Below, piece after piece: positions 35,102-46,249 of a stretch of 64,000 nucleotides of DNA. Origin of the DNA: Triglochin maritima (Eukaryota > Streptophyta > Magnoliopsida > Alismatales > Juncaginaceae). A program made the translations under genes and the position numbers. The notes under the pieces were generated by a model. It had not been told where the DNA came from. It ran no database searches and saw only the letters and a list, made by a program, of their open reading frames with translations. The stretch spans positions 136,501 through 200,500 of the forward strand of contig OY821779.1 in assembly GCA_963682175.1 (NCBI GenBank). Direction: 5' to 3'. Positions within the stretch are counted from its first letter, which is position 1; every line of letters begins with the position of its first letter.

Positions 35102-36455
35102 ATGAGCTCCGGTACCGGATTGGTTATGGGTTTTTTCGATGGAATTCTTACATTCAAAGATGAGGTACCAGAATATGAAGGTGGTAACAGACGAATGATT
35201 AATGTTAACACACAAATGCGATATGATGATCTCTGTGAATCAGTTTGTCAAGTTTGTGGTTTCCAAGAAGGAGAGTTTGATCTAAAGTTAACATGCAAAT
35301 GACCACCGTATGAAAAGTATATATATGCTCAAGTTTTTTATGATCAGAGCACGGCTACAATGTTATCTCTATTTAACTTCATGAATATGGTTGTATTGTT
35401 TGTTGAGAAACAACCCAAGCCCTATACTACTGTCCACCACAGTCAGTTGAATGAGGATTATCAACAAATGACACAAACATATAGCCAATATGAAGCAGGT
35501 CCTTCTTCGGCAGTTCCTCAGTCCTATTTTGGATCGTATGAGCACACCAATGAATATTGGTAATTATGAAGCAGACGTAGTTCAATCACATTCTCAAGGA
35601 AGACAGGTTGAAGATGCAAATAGTGATGATACAGATGATGATGAGGCAGATTGTCAGATGGATGGTGATGAGATAGACATTGTTGATGTAGATTCAACCC
35701 CACTTCCGGAGCTGCAGAACATGTTTCATCATATGACAGACGCTGTGAATCGAGAACCTGATAGCTACGTACATGAAGCCATCGTTAGTAATGAATTGCC
35801 ACCATTACCAGTACTACCAGATTTGAGGCATTTGCCAGACATAGAGCCTGACGAGAACTGGATTGAAGATTCAGTGATTGGAAATGTCGATGAGCATATT
35901 GCTGCGTACACTGAATACAATAACTTAGAAGATGGACGGAGTTATTGGTTGCATAGGATTTTCTCAACAAAAAAAGATTTGCTGCATCAGTTGAAGGAAT
36001 GACATTTGCGAAAAAGTGTCCAATTCAAAGTGTTAACGTCTGGGCCAAAAAGATTTTCAGCTGGTTGTTTTAAAAAAGAGTGTGAATGGAAGATACATGC
36101 CTCTTACAGTCAAAGCAAAGAATGTTTTCAAGTTAAGAAGTACAAGTCTGAACACACATGTAGTAACGAGAGACGTTTGCATGACCACGTGCAATGTGAC
36201 GCCGGTTTAATTTCTAACATGATTTTTGCCACCATTCGAACAAACATAACCATTACTCCTGCAGAAATTCAAGCTTTAGTGAAGACTCATTACTTCATAG
36301 ATATCAAGTATGACAAAGCTTGGTACGCCCGCAAGAAAGTATTGGAACAAGTATACGGAGTTGATGAAGCTTCTTATCGTAACTTAAGACGTTTTATGTC
36401 TAATATTTGCACCACCAATCCTGGCACCGTAGTCGAGATTCAGACACAGAGGATA
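35102..36455 (+). pseudogene. Truncated MULE transposase (N-terminal part)
   Basis: The start region (MSSGTGLVMGFFDGILTF) resembles the PB1-like N-terminus of MULE transposases. An acidic stretch (DDTDDDEADCQMDGDEIDIV) and a MuDR DNA-binding zinc region follow (VQFKVLTSGPKRFSAGC...CEWKIHAS, HTCSN). The frame has TGA at 35300 and 36000, a one-base shift near 35560, and ends abruptly at about 36450, where the PMD gene's 3' end begins. The DDE catalytic core is absent, so the element cannot supply its own transposase. Confidence 0.8.
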
Positions 36456-37826
36456 AGTCACAACATTGAGCATCTGGAGGCCTATAATTCGGTAATTCAG
36501 CATCGTCAACTCTTTGGGTCAACCATCGAATCGTAATCTGCCAGTACCACTCCATGTAAATTCGTCTACAAGCAGCAAAATCTTCTGAGAGTGATGGTGC
36601 CTCGAACTGCACAAAATCTCGCCGACGTGACCATGCTTGAATGTATAACTGTTGCTCTTGCAACCAGTTTACTCTGGGCTTCCCCTGAGCCTTCTTCATC
36701 TTGCAAATTTTCATTATTTCTGGAATATGTTGCCGCAATCCAAACTGAAGCATCACCCTGTCTGGAACGTGCATTGCGGCAACTCCGAAACAAACAATCC
36801 ATGTTCTGCTCATCCAAACCTCATGTCCTTGGCGACAATCAGCAGGTAACGCCATCAGATCTACTTCTTCGTATGGGTTCCAACAAACTTGACTTTCGTC
36901 TTGAACGTCAAACTCATTTCTGTAAAATTCAATCTGAGTCGTCTTCACATTGTTCGCCCACGACCTAGGAGTCCGCCAACGTGAACCTAAAGGACATAAT
37001 GGAAGTTGCACACCAGGAATTCTAGATGGTCGTCCGACATGAAGATGTTCCCAACACCATATCTGTAACAATGTAAGGAAACCAGCTAATTGTTTCCCTT
37101 TTTTCAGACATGCCTGATCCAAATATTGATACAAAACAACTAAGGATGCAGCTCCCCAACTGTAGTTTCCACATTCAAATAGGTTTTCCAGCAACAATAA
37201 ATATCTAAGGTGGACTTTGTTTCCACTCTTATCGCCCACTATCCCGGATCCTAACTGAAACAAAATGTACGCTCTCGTGTGCTGCATAACCTGCTCATCT
37301 GTTGCATCTTGCTCAACAACCTGAAAATTTTGTTGCAACCACTGTAATGACACGTATCCACCTTTCACTACAGTTCTCGCTTCCTCTTCTTCAACACCCA
37401 ACAGATTCACGCAAACCTGAGTCCAATCGTGACCTAATGTTGCACACACTGCCAAACTGTCAACACGAAGACCACTAAGCATAGCTACGTCTTGTAGCGT
37501 GATGGTCATCTCCCCGTGTCTAAAATTGAAGGTGTGTGTCTCAGGTCTCCACCTTTCCACAACAGCACGAATCAGATTCCAATCCAGTTGCAGTCGTTGC
37601 AATCAAGACACAGTGCCAAATCCCGCAATCTCTAACAAATCCCACAGCCTCTCATCTTGCACATTCCACGTGTTGAACTGAATGGCGTGCTCGACGCATT
37701 TAATATCCGTCAAAGGCTCCTGAAAATTAAATTATTTTACGTCAAATAAAAACCAATACCGATACACAAAAATTAAATTTTAAAAATCATAACACTTACA
37801 TTTTCCAGAATCGAAGATGATCTATG

Positions 37827-39360
37827 TGTTGGATCGTGTGGGTTATGGGTTCACTAATCACTTTTTAATCTAATCACCTACTTGTTTAAGCAATCGATAT
37901 GCGCAGCGGAAATTTAAACAAAACAAGCAAGTGTAGGAATAATAATGCAAACCACAAAGACGCGTCAGTTTTTATAGAGGTTCGGCACCCCACCCGGGTC
38001 CTAGTCCTCTCTTGCAAGTTCCACTCGGATCACCGAGCTCCGCCTACGACTTCACTATCCGCTCCCCGTTCCGGGCCGGGAGACAACGCCTTACAAGTCT
38101 TGAAGCTCGCGAACAACCCTCGCCGAGCTTGGAATCCTCTTCTCACAATCCGAGAATGATGCTTCAGGCTTTCACCGGAGCCTTTAGTCTTTTGACAACA
38201 ATGGTGACTTGAGTGGAACACACTCTCTAAACTTTGAGCACACTTCAAAGAGATTGGAAATATGATTAAGTGTGGAGATTTGAGGTTTGGAGTGTATGGA
38301 ATTCTCTCTAAAGTTTGGGACAAGTTTGTAGTGGGAGAGTTGTGTTAAAATGTGTTTTACAACTCTATTTATAAGCTTTAGAGAGAATAGATCCGTTGGG
38401 ACAAGATTTGGTTGGATATTGTGCAAAGAACACAAAGCAGAAAATCGGGCTGCAAATCTGTCCAGAAACGGTTGACCGAAAAGGTGCAACGGTCGACCGA
38501 ACGCTTGGGTTCGATAGGGATACGGTCGACCGAAATATGAATCGGTCGACTGAACACTTAAGTCAATTAATAAAACGGTCGACCGAACAAGATTACCGGT
38601 CGACCGAACAAGCGTTTCGGTAGAGGGAAAAATGGATCGGTCGAACGAAATTGTGTTGACCGATAGCAGGGGATTTTGACAAGGTTAAACGGTCGACCGA
38701 AACTGGTTTTGGCGGTCGACCGATTATGGACAAGCACTTTGGGTTTGTCAAGAGATGAACCAACGGTCGACCGATCGAGGTCCTCGGTCGACCGATACAT
38801 GAAATACATTTGGGGTATTTTTGGTTTAATACGAATACGACCGTTGGGTATATACGACAAAAGTAACGGTCGAGAAAATATGATCTGACGGTCGACTGAA
38901 AGGTAAAACACGGTCGACCGAATATGGGCAGTGAAAACACAAACAAGAGATTTGATCATTCGGTCGACCGAACGGCATGTTGCGGTCGACCGAATGTGGG
39001 CAGACTTTTGCAGTTCAGGTTTGGTGTTTTCCGGTCTAAGTTTGGGTGATCTATTGAAGTCCAAATTATGTGAAATTTCGTGTGTGACTTCTATAGGGAA
39101 CCTAGTGTGTGATTAAGTTGATTTTAGCTCAAGTATGCTCAATTACACTTTGTTCCTAAGACTCAAAAGAAATCAAGATTACATGTCTTCGATTTAGCTT
39201 TAATTACATGTCTTGACTTCATTTCCTTCTTTCTTGAGTCTTGATCACCTGTAGAGGTTAGCACAATACAATATATATGCAATGCATAGTGTGTGCTACT
39301 CTAATTAAGATTCGGTTGATTAAATCATCAAAACATAAGATTAAGGCCAAAAAGCCAACA
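37827..39360. mobile_element. Solo LTR (1534 bp), 5-bp target duplication CTATG
   Basis: It begins TGTTGG and ends CCAACA, the TG...CA ends of an LTR, and is flanked by CTATG at 37822-37826 and 39361-39365. No second LTR, primer-binding site or coding region is present, which fits a solo LTR left by recombination. It lies in the first coding exon of the PMD gene, so it arrived after that gene. It contains the CGGTCGACCG array described separately. Confidence 0.85.
38470..38992. repeat. Dispersed CGGTCGACCGA array inside the LTR
   Basis: The palindrome CGGTCGACCG occurs about a dozen times in 520 bp, with several one-base variants (CGGTCGACTG, CGGTTGACCG), spaced irregularly by 10-90 bp of unrelated AT-rich sequence. 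It is therefore a dispersed short motif and not a simple tandem repeat. Confidence 0.8.
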
Positions 39361-39943
39361 CTATGATCTTTCTGTAGTACTAACACTGAAGGATCAACAG
39401 GACCGTGACAATCATGTGAAGTCGACATTTGGGAAACTGTAAAACATAATTAACAAAAAATAATATTACATACTATTCAGTTCATATAATACAATCTAAA
39501 CAAATTCAATACATTATCCACAATCAATCTAATTTCAACAACTACAACATTCATTATTCAATTTAATTGGTTTAACACAAATCCACACAATGCGAAACTC
39601 ACCAAACAATGTAAATTTATTAAATTTGGACTTCTGAGATTAATTGATCCATTAATCAAATCATCAAATCCGCACAAGATTAATAATCATAACAATATAA
39701 CATCATCATCCACACAAGATTAATTAAACAAAGTATGGTAAACTCATAAACCAAATATCAATCAAATCCAATTCAAACAATCCACACACATCCTAACCAA
39801 ACCAATCAAATGTACATAAATACAAACTAATAAGACAAAATCTTAACAAAAAATGATCTAAAAATACCTGAAATCGCAGGAGAGAGGGAGAGGAAAAAAC
39901 ACAAAATTATTTGGAAAGATTTGAGAAAAGGGGGCCTTGGTGC

Positions 39944-40166
39944 CGTTTTTAACCCTAGGTTAAAAACGACATCTCGGATGTCGTTTTATGTAGGGTAAAA
40001 ATGGCACCACTAGTGTCGTTTTTTAACCAAGTAAAAAACGGCACTAGTATTGCCGTTTTTAACCTCGGGTTAAAAACGACATTACTAGTGTCTTTTTTAC
40101 TTGGTTAAAAAACGACATTGGAGATATTGTTTTTACTTAATAAAAATGGTATCTAAGGTGTCATTT
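39944..40166. repeat. Right tandem hairpin array of the MULE
   Basis: Mirror of the left array: repeated TAAAAACGACAT...ATGTCGTTTT units with TTAACC/GGTTAA spacers. The whole end can fold both on itself and with the opposite end. Confidence 0.8.
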
Positions 40167-40266
40167 TTCAATGTGCATATTTTGCCAAATAAGTTTTTGA
40201 AATGCATATTTTTACAATTTTTTAATTTTTTTTGATTATTTTGAAAATTTTCCCAACTAACAGTAC

Positions 40267-41239
40267 TAGGGGTGCACACGGGTCGGGTTGGGACTGAAAC
40301 CCGACCCAACCCGAAATTTTCGGGTTAGGGAAATACCAAACCCGAACCCATTCGGGTTGAACCCAACCCGACCCGAAAATTTTCGGGTTGGGTCGGGTTG
40401 TACGCAACAAAAATTCATACCAAATCCTATCTCTTCCCACCGCTGAACACAACCTACACATTCCAACATCATACTAAAAACTCAAATCCTTCTAACACCA
40501 CAACTTCCACCAACAATAACAACTAAATTAACAACTTCTAACATAAAATACGAAAACACGTCCGAAATTCACCTTCGCGGTCTGGCTTGACCGGATCATC
40601 GCTATTCCGGACGAAATCGCCCCCAACCTCGGCCTCCCCTTCCATCTCTGCTTCCATCCCCCGTTGCTGCTGCTCCATTCTAGGGTTTGAAGCAGAGGAG
40701 CAGTTGGGTACCAGTGAAGGCGAGGATGGGACGGGGGATTTGGTGACGATGGATGTCCGACGGTGGAGATGGCTCAATCTTCGGTGAACCTTCAACCCGG
40801 CGCCGATCGAGAGAGCGTGAGGGAGAGGAGGAAGAGGAACGAGAGAGGGTTAGGGATTTCGCGAGAGAGGGTGCGGCTGTACGGGTTAGGGATTTCGCGA
40901 GTTTCAGGGGTCGGGTGTTCTTGAAATGGTTGAGACTTGAGAACAATCTTCATCTGGTAGAGGATTCGGTTTTCGGGTCCGGGTAGCGGGGCAGGGGTTC
41001 GGGTAATCGGGTAGGAGGGGTCGGGTAATCGGGTGGGCCTAATTAGGGGCCTGGTTTCACCGGTTTCGGGTCGGGTTGGGTCAACCCGACCCCTACAACC
41101 CGAACCCGACCCGAAAATTCGGGTTTCAGAATTTTTCAACCTAACCCAACCCGAACCACTTACCAACCCGACCCAACCCGACCCGACCAGTCGGGTTCGG
41201 GTCGGTTTTTGGGTTCAAACCTACCCGTGTGCACCCCTA
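40267..41239. mobile_element. 973-bp nonautonomous hAT element upstream of ATG8
   Basis: Perfect 17-bp terminal repeats TAGGGGTGCACACGGGT are flanked by 8-bp duplications AACAGTAC (40259-40266) and AACAGCAC (41240-41247). The subterminal zones are packed with GGGTCGGGTTGGG/CCCGACCCAACCC repeats in both orientations. The interior (40560-40980) looks like a GC-richer leader and short exon and could be captured host DNA. It ends 66 bp before the ATG8 start codon. Confidence 0.9.
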
Positions 41240-41305
41240 AACAGCACCCATATATCTCTCTCTCTCTTACTTTCAGATCCGTCACTAGTAGTGTTGCTTT
41301 GAAAG

Positions 41306-42083
41306 ATGGGCTCTACCAAGTTCAAGGACCAATTCACCTTCGGTTCGCTTCTTTCTCTCTTTCTGATCATCATGATTATATTAGATTATATCAGATTAGG
41401 GTTGTTTTGCAGACGAGAGGTTTGAGGAATCTCGGGAAATCATCGCCAAATATCCCGATCGCCTTCCGGTCTCTCTCTCTCTCTCTCTCTTTAATTTCCT
41501 ATACTATACAAAAATTCTAATTCCTTAGTTTTTCAATTAACGCAGGTAATCGTTGAAAGGTTCGCCAAATGTGATCTTCCCGACATGGAAAAGAAAAAGT
41601 AATTATATACAAATTATCAATTGATCATCTGTTTTGTTTTCTCTGCTTCATTTCTATGAACTCATGTTTACATTGATTTGATTATATACAAGTTCTGTTC
41701 CGTCCCTAAAAGTTGAAATTAAAATTTCAAGTGTTAATTGTTGTTGTTGTTGAAGATACTTGATCCCGCGGGACATGTGTGTGGGTCAGTTCATTCACAT
41801 ACTAAGCACCAGACTCCACCAAACAGTTACTGGAAAATCACTTTTTATATTTGTCAACAACACCCTACCTCAAACAGGTAAGGTTTGCTTTTGCTTTCCG
41901 TCTATGTCTCTACATTCATACCTCAAATAACATAACATCAAACTTCCTTCTTACTGCACTTGTATATATAAAACAGCAACCCTCTTGGATTCGGTATACA
42001 ATACTTACAAGGATGATGATGGCTTCTTGTATATGTGCTACACCACCGAGAAAACATTTGGCTGCCGCGATGCTGAACCTTAA
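41306..42083 (+). CDS. ATG8I: ATG8 ubiquitin-like autophagy protein (ATG8h/i type)
   Basis: ATG8 is conjugated to phosphatidylethanolamine on the autophagosome membrane. Exons: 41306-41342, 41413-41468, 41546-41598, 41756-41877, 41977-42083; 375 nt, 124 aa, all phases consistent. It starts MGSTKFKDQFTF, like the plant ATG8h/i clade (MGSTSFK), and contains REIIAKYPDRLPVIVERF, EKKKYLIPRDMCVGQFIHIL, FIFVNNTLPQT and DDDGFLYMCYTTEKTFG. Gly of TFG is the conjugation site. It is followed by seven residues (CRDAEP after the Gly, then stop), so ATG4 trimming is needed, unlike the Arabidopsis members of this clade that end at Gly. The loop before GKSL is one residue longer than usual. The promoter is replaced or compressed by an hAT insertion. 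Confidence 0.93.
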
Positions 42084-42682
42084 TTTACGCTCCAACATAT
42101 ATATGTACATACATATGTGTGTGTGTGAGTGAGAGAGAGAGAGAGTATTGTATGGAACCACAGTTCCAAATTGAGGCAACTTACTTACTTAGCATTGTAA
42201 TGAACTTGTTATGAACCCTGTGGTTTTATAATGCGTCCAGAGTACGTACAGATGATGTGTCTGAATTCACACTTTGGAACGTATTAATGCCTGTGGTTTC
42301 ATGAATTTTGTTGGTAATCAATTTCACGAATCACTTGAGTGATTATACATGCGTCTTGCACTCTTGCTAAGAATAACTACTTAGTTCAGGTGTAGATACA
42401 ATAACATTGCCTGCGTATGATGCATGATGCGGGACATTGTCTAAAAAACAATGGCTGACGATATTTGATACCAAGAATAATTCTAGGGTAGTAATTTCTG
42501 ATAGCAATAATTACGAAATTGGTATTAGGTACGATTTTGGGTGGTCAAGAAAAACAGAAATGAGAAACGGTAAAGACCATTTATTTGTGCTGTCTATCTC
42601 TTAATACACCTTCACATTTTATCCTCGCTTTTTTCCTAAAAACAACTTGAAAAATCACAAAACAAAATGCTCCCAAGCAAAG
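42084..42682. other. Intergenic between convergent ATG8 and bHLH genes
   Basis: ATG8 3' UTR (with a short GT/GA repeat near 42117-42145) and the bHLH 3' UTR; nothing else seen. Confidence 0.4.
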
Positions 42683-44455
42683 CTAATCAGTCCCCACTGC
42701 ATACTGGAAACTAATAGCATCAATAAGCTTCTTTGCCACCCCACTTGCATAAATAATAGACCCTTCATGAATCTGCAATGCAGAAGTACAAACAAATTGA
42801 AACAAGATTAATAACCAAATCGAATAGTTATGTTGGTTAAGCATCTGCTGAAATTCGTCGCTACCTTTGCATTTATCATGAAAATGAGATAGTCTCCAAT
42901 GTTTCCATAAGTCAAGTGAAGGAGCTCAAGCTGGAGTTCTTGGAGGACTTTGGATATCAGCAGCAAACATCCTGGTTTTTTCCTCTGAGTGAGCTTGATG
43001 TTCACCTCGTCCTCAACAATGCGCACGTCGACGTCAGTGTCTTTCGACCTCCTTTGAAGCCATGAACTTCGCAGTAATCCGGCAACAGAGGAGCCCATGG
43101 TGTCATCAGCTGGAAAATTTGAAGGAATGTTCTCTACATCCATGTCTGGATCCTCAGCGATTTTCCGCTTCTTTCTCCTCCCTTCTTCAAGGCGTTTCCT
43201 TTGAACTAGAGTTTTTAGCTCTTCCACTGTTCTGAGCAGCTCTTTGATGTACTCTGCTGTGTCTGCAACCACAGAAGCTTTATCCGGCTTCCATGGGATC
43301 GAGACAATAAATAATTTACAAGAACACACAACAGTCAAGTTACAAATTACATTCTATTCTATAACTTAGAACCAAAAAAGTAAGTTAATATAATAATATA
43401 ACAGTAGGCGCATGCCACAATTACCGGAATCCCAGCCAAGAGTTACAACTCAAAACGTTAAGAAAAGAGGGCAAGTGTTAAAGCACTTACAGAAACACCA
43501 AATACGGGCATAAAATGGGAATGTCACTTGAGTGTTAACAAATAATCACTTAGATGTAGATGTGTGCTCTTGGGTTAATAATTATGCCTCTTCAAGTAAT
43601 GTGTAGTTACTTTCACACTATTAACATTTTCTTGACCAGAAAATCCACACTATTAATATCTCATGGAAGTACTAGGTCAAGAATTCGGTGCAAAATTTAA
43701 ATAAAAGTTTGAAACTTTAGAAACAAGTTTTCTGAAGAAACACACTTCCAAACAACCTGATTCTCCCTTGATGAGACTCCTTCAAATTCAAAACGATAAT
43801 TAGAGGTAACAACATAATAGGATAGTACGAATTGTACCTTGGTTGGATTTGGAATGAGAGCCTTGAGGGCGTTAAATTTGTCGGTCATTTGCTCTCTCCT
43901 GTGCTTTTCAGCCGTATTACCTCCCTTTCCTTCTCCCCTAGCGGCAGCAGCGACATTCCTTCCTCCCCTAGCACCACATCTCCCCCCTTCCCCTGTGCTC
44001 CTCAGCAACCTCCCCATGTAATTCTCATCCACAACGCCAGTGAAAGGGTCAACAAACCCAGGAAGAGCCCCAACTTCATGTGGCATGGACTGGAACACCT
44101 CCCTCATGGGATGGTCATACAAGCTCACGGGCCCAAGCAGGCCAGGCATTTCGTCAAACACCTCCTGTGGGCATTGAAAGCTGACAGCAGCTCTTCTGTT
44201 TGGGTAGTTGAAGGCGACGAATGGTTCGGTATTGAAGCAATGGTGGTAGTTATCCAGTTGAGGTTTGGTTTCCAAATGGAGTTGACCGTTGAGGTCTAAG
44301 CCTGTGATGGTGGAAGTGGGGGTGACATTGGCTTCGAAGCTTGAAGGCTCCAAATTGGAATTGGAATTGGAATTGCCTCCCAAGTTGGGGAAACCAACAC
44401 CAACACCAACACCCATCGGATGAGACTCATTCAGGTACTCAATCTCATCGTACAT
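42683..44455 (-). CDS. bHLH transcription factor, bHLH10/89/91 (EAT1-like) group
   Basis: This group controls late tapetum development in anthers. Exons 44455-43838, 43287-42865 and 42772-42683 total 1131 nt (376 aa), in phase. The start is MYDEIEYLNES; the N-terminal half is low-complexity (GVGVGVGFPNLG) with a conserved MPGLLGPVSLYDHP block. The bHLH reads AEKHRREQMTDKFNALKALI, PNPTK, then after the intron DKASVVADTAEYIKELLRTV and a short leucine-rich extension. The C-terminal ACT-like domain is DVRIVEDEVNIKLTQRK...ELLHLTYGNIGDYLIFMINAK. An intron splitting the loop is usual for the group. The exact ortholog among the three Arabidopsis paralogs cannot be assigned. Confidence 0.88.
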
Positions 44456-46249
44456 GTTTTCCTGTTTGGGAACAAAAACAAACAAACAAACAAAGTGGGT
44501 GTTTTGTCTGGTTTCCACCTGCAATGGTCATTTCATCAAGCAAGCACATACAAAAATGAGAGTGAATAAAATAAAATAAAATAAAATAAAAAAAGTTGTC
44601 ACCTTTGTGGAGTAATGGAAGCTAGAAATGGATGGATGAAGGTGAGATTTTGATGGAAGTCCAAAGAGCAGAAGCCAGAATTATGGTAGCCCAAAAGGGG
44701 AGAAGAGTCAAAAGAGAAGGAAGAAGAGAACTACGTACAGAAGCAGATTCCAGTTCAGAGAAGGAAGAAAAGGTAGGGAGAAGATGCACCTTTTATGGTC
44801 AGACAACCAGAACCAGAAGAAGAGGAAGAAAAGCCATAAATAAGCAGATATGAGCCAGAAAAAAGGCGATATCATTGTTTCCCCTTTTATATTCGCGGAC
44901 TCATCACGAAAGAAAAATACTAAAATAGGTAGGCTTCTACAATAGAGATACAAACAGAATTTTTTTTTTATGTGATCTTCTGACAGATTCCTTGCAGACT
45001 GCCACAGCGTCTCTTTTATACCAATTTACCCTTGCAAGGTTATTAATTAAATAATTATTAACCACTCTCACTCACTCTTTGGGTGGTTAGGTTTAAGTAT
45101 AATTAACAGGTTTCACTTTCCACTTATCCAACCATAAAATTTGTTATCTTCATCTCCTGACAAGGTTTTCTGCTTCTCATGGTGAGCTGCATTCATGAAC
45201 TTGGTAGTTGTTTCAGGTTGGTACTTATTTTTTAGAGAATGTAACCAAGTATCATGTCACCTCAAAACAAAATCAAGATACTTAAATTCAAACCACTGAA
45301 GCCATTTTTTACTTAAATGACGAGTAAAAAGGACAAGTTGGTAATACATTAAAACTTCACAAGGGAGAATGAACAGCACATTCTTTTATTTACCCTCCAC
45401 CAGTCCACCTAATGAAAGCTTCAGAAAGAAAACAAGTTGGTATTTTCAGGATGTCATTAGTCAAAAGTGTAAAAAAGCATATCCAATTAACAACTGAATC
45501 TGTATCATGAGTACTGTCTTTCTTGTTTTGTTTGTGCCTCCAACAAACTAATGGCTAAAAGCAAAGAGAAAAACAAAATTTCCAAAAGCATCTCATGCTC
45601 TTTAAGCTGTCGCATCTTCTCGTTATTCTTCCAGTTTTGGAAGGTGGACCATGCATAACTACAAGCTCCCACCTAACAACATCACAAATTCCAATCATTT
45701 CAACTGAAATCGTACACTGCCAACTTCCAGTTTTGCATTCTTCAACACCCCCACCCAGCAACTTCCAATTAACACCTGTCTCATTATCAACACTCAATAG
45801 GAATTAATTTCATACTGAACAAGTAAAATTATCAAATAAATCACGTTCTGTATTCCCAACACATAATAGCATCTCTAGTTCGACACACTCTGAACTGCAG
45901 CAAAAAATTCAAATCTTTTTTCTGCAAGTGATGATATCAGGTTCAACTTGTATGTTGCAGTGTGTGTACTGTCAGAGGATTGGTCCCATATTTTTCAGAG
46001 GGGTCTGTGATTCTGACTGAGAAAGGAAAAGATTTACTACTACTAGCACAAGGTGAAAATGAAAGAAAACCATATCAATTAGATCAGCCTAAAGCTAACG
46101 TCTGATACAAATTTGATTGCATTTTAAGATGCAGTTTTGTAAACAACAATTTAATTACAACAATGAAGTTGACATGTACAAAACTTTCTCAATGGAATTT
46201 TACAAGCCTTAACAAACAGGGAAAAACAAAACTGACCGGGGCAGTAAAA
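44456..46249. other. Intergenic, bHLH promoter side and GFS12 3' side
   Basis: Near 44480-44590 are simple AACA and AATAA repeats in the bHLH leader. No gene, RNA or clear transposon was recognised in the remaining 1.6 kb. Confidence 0.4.

Larger units (their letters stand above)
36400..39428 (-). pseudogene. PMD gene, split by solo LTR, one in-frame TGA
   Basis: The coding start is at ATG 39428 (MSTSHDCHGPVDPS). The first exon reads LVLQKDH, is broken by the LTR at 39360-37827 and resumes with SSSILEN before a GTAAGTG donor. The next exon starts at about 37732 (IKCVEHAIQFNTWNVQDERL) and runs on through AVVERWRPETHTFNFRHGEM, GNYSWGAASLVVLYQYLDQA and LLQIWCWEHL to a stop at 36400. One TGA (37603-37605) interrupts it; otherwise 400 codons are open, including the YSWG core that is broken in the other PMD copy. 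Confidence 0.85.
34595..40254. mobile_element. MULE with hairpin-array ends and PMD gene (interrupted by LTR)
   Basis: The inverted ends are about 90 bp each (TTTCAAAATAATCAAAAAAA..AACTTATTTGGCAAAATATG), followed inward by arrays of AAAACGACATC hairpins. The flanking 9-mers are AACCAACAA (34586-34594) and AACTAACAG (40255-40263), two mismatches. The 5660-bp element contains a truncated transposase (plus) convergent with a PMD gene (minus) and a 1534-bp solo LTR. It shares its ends with the small elements at 6317-6762 and 47714-47960, so a member of this kind is the probable source family. Confidence 0.85.
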
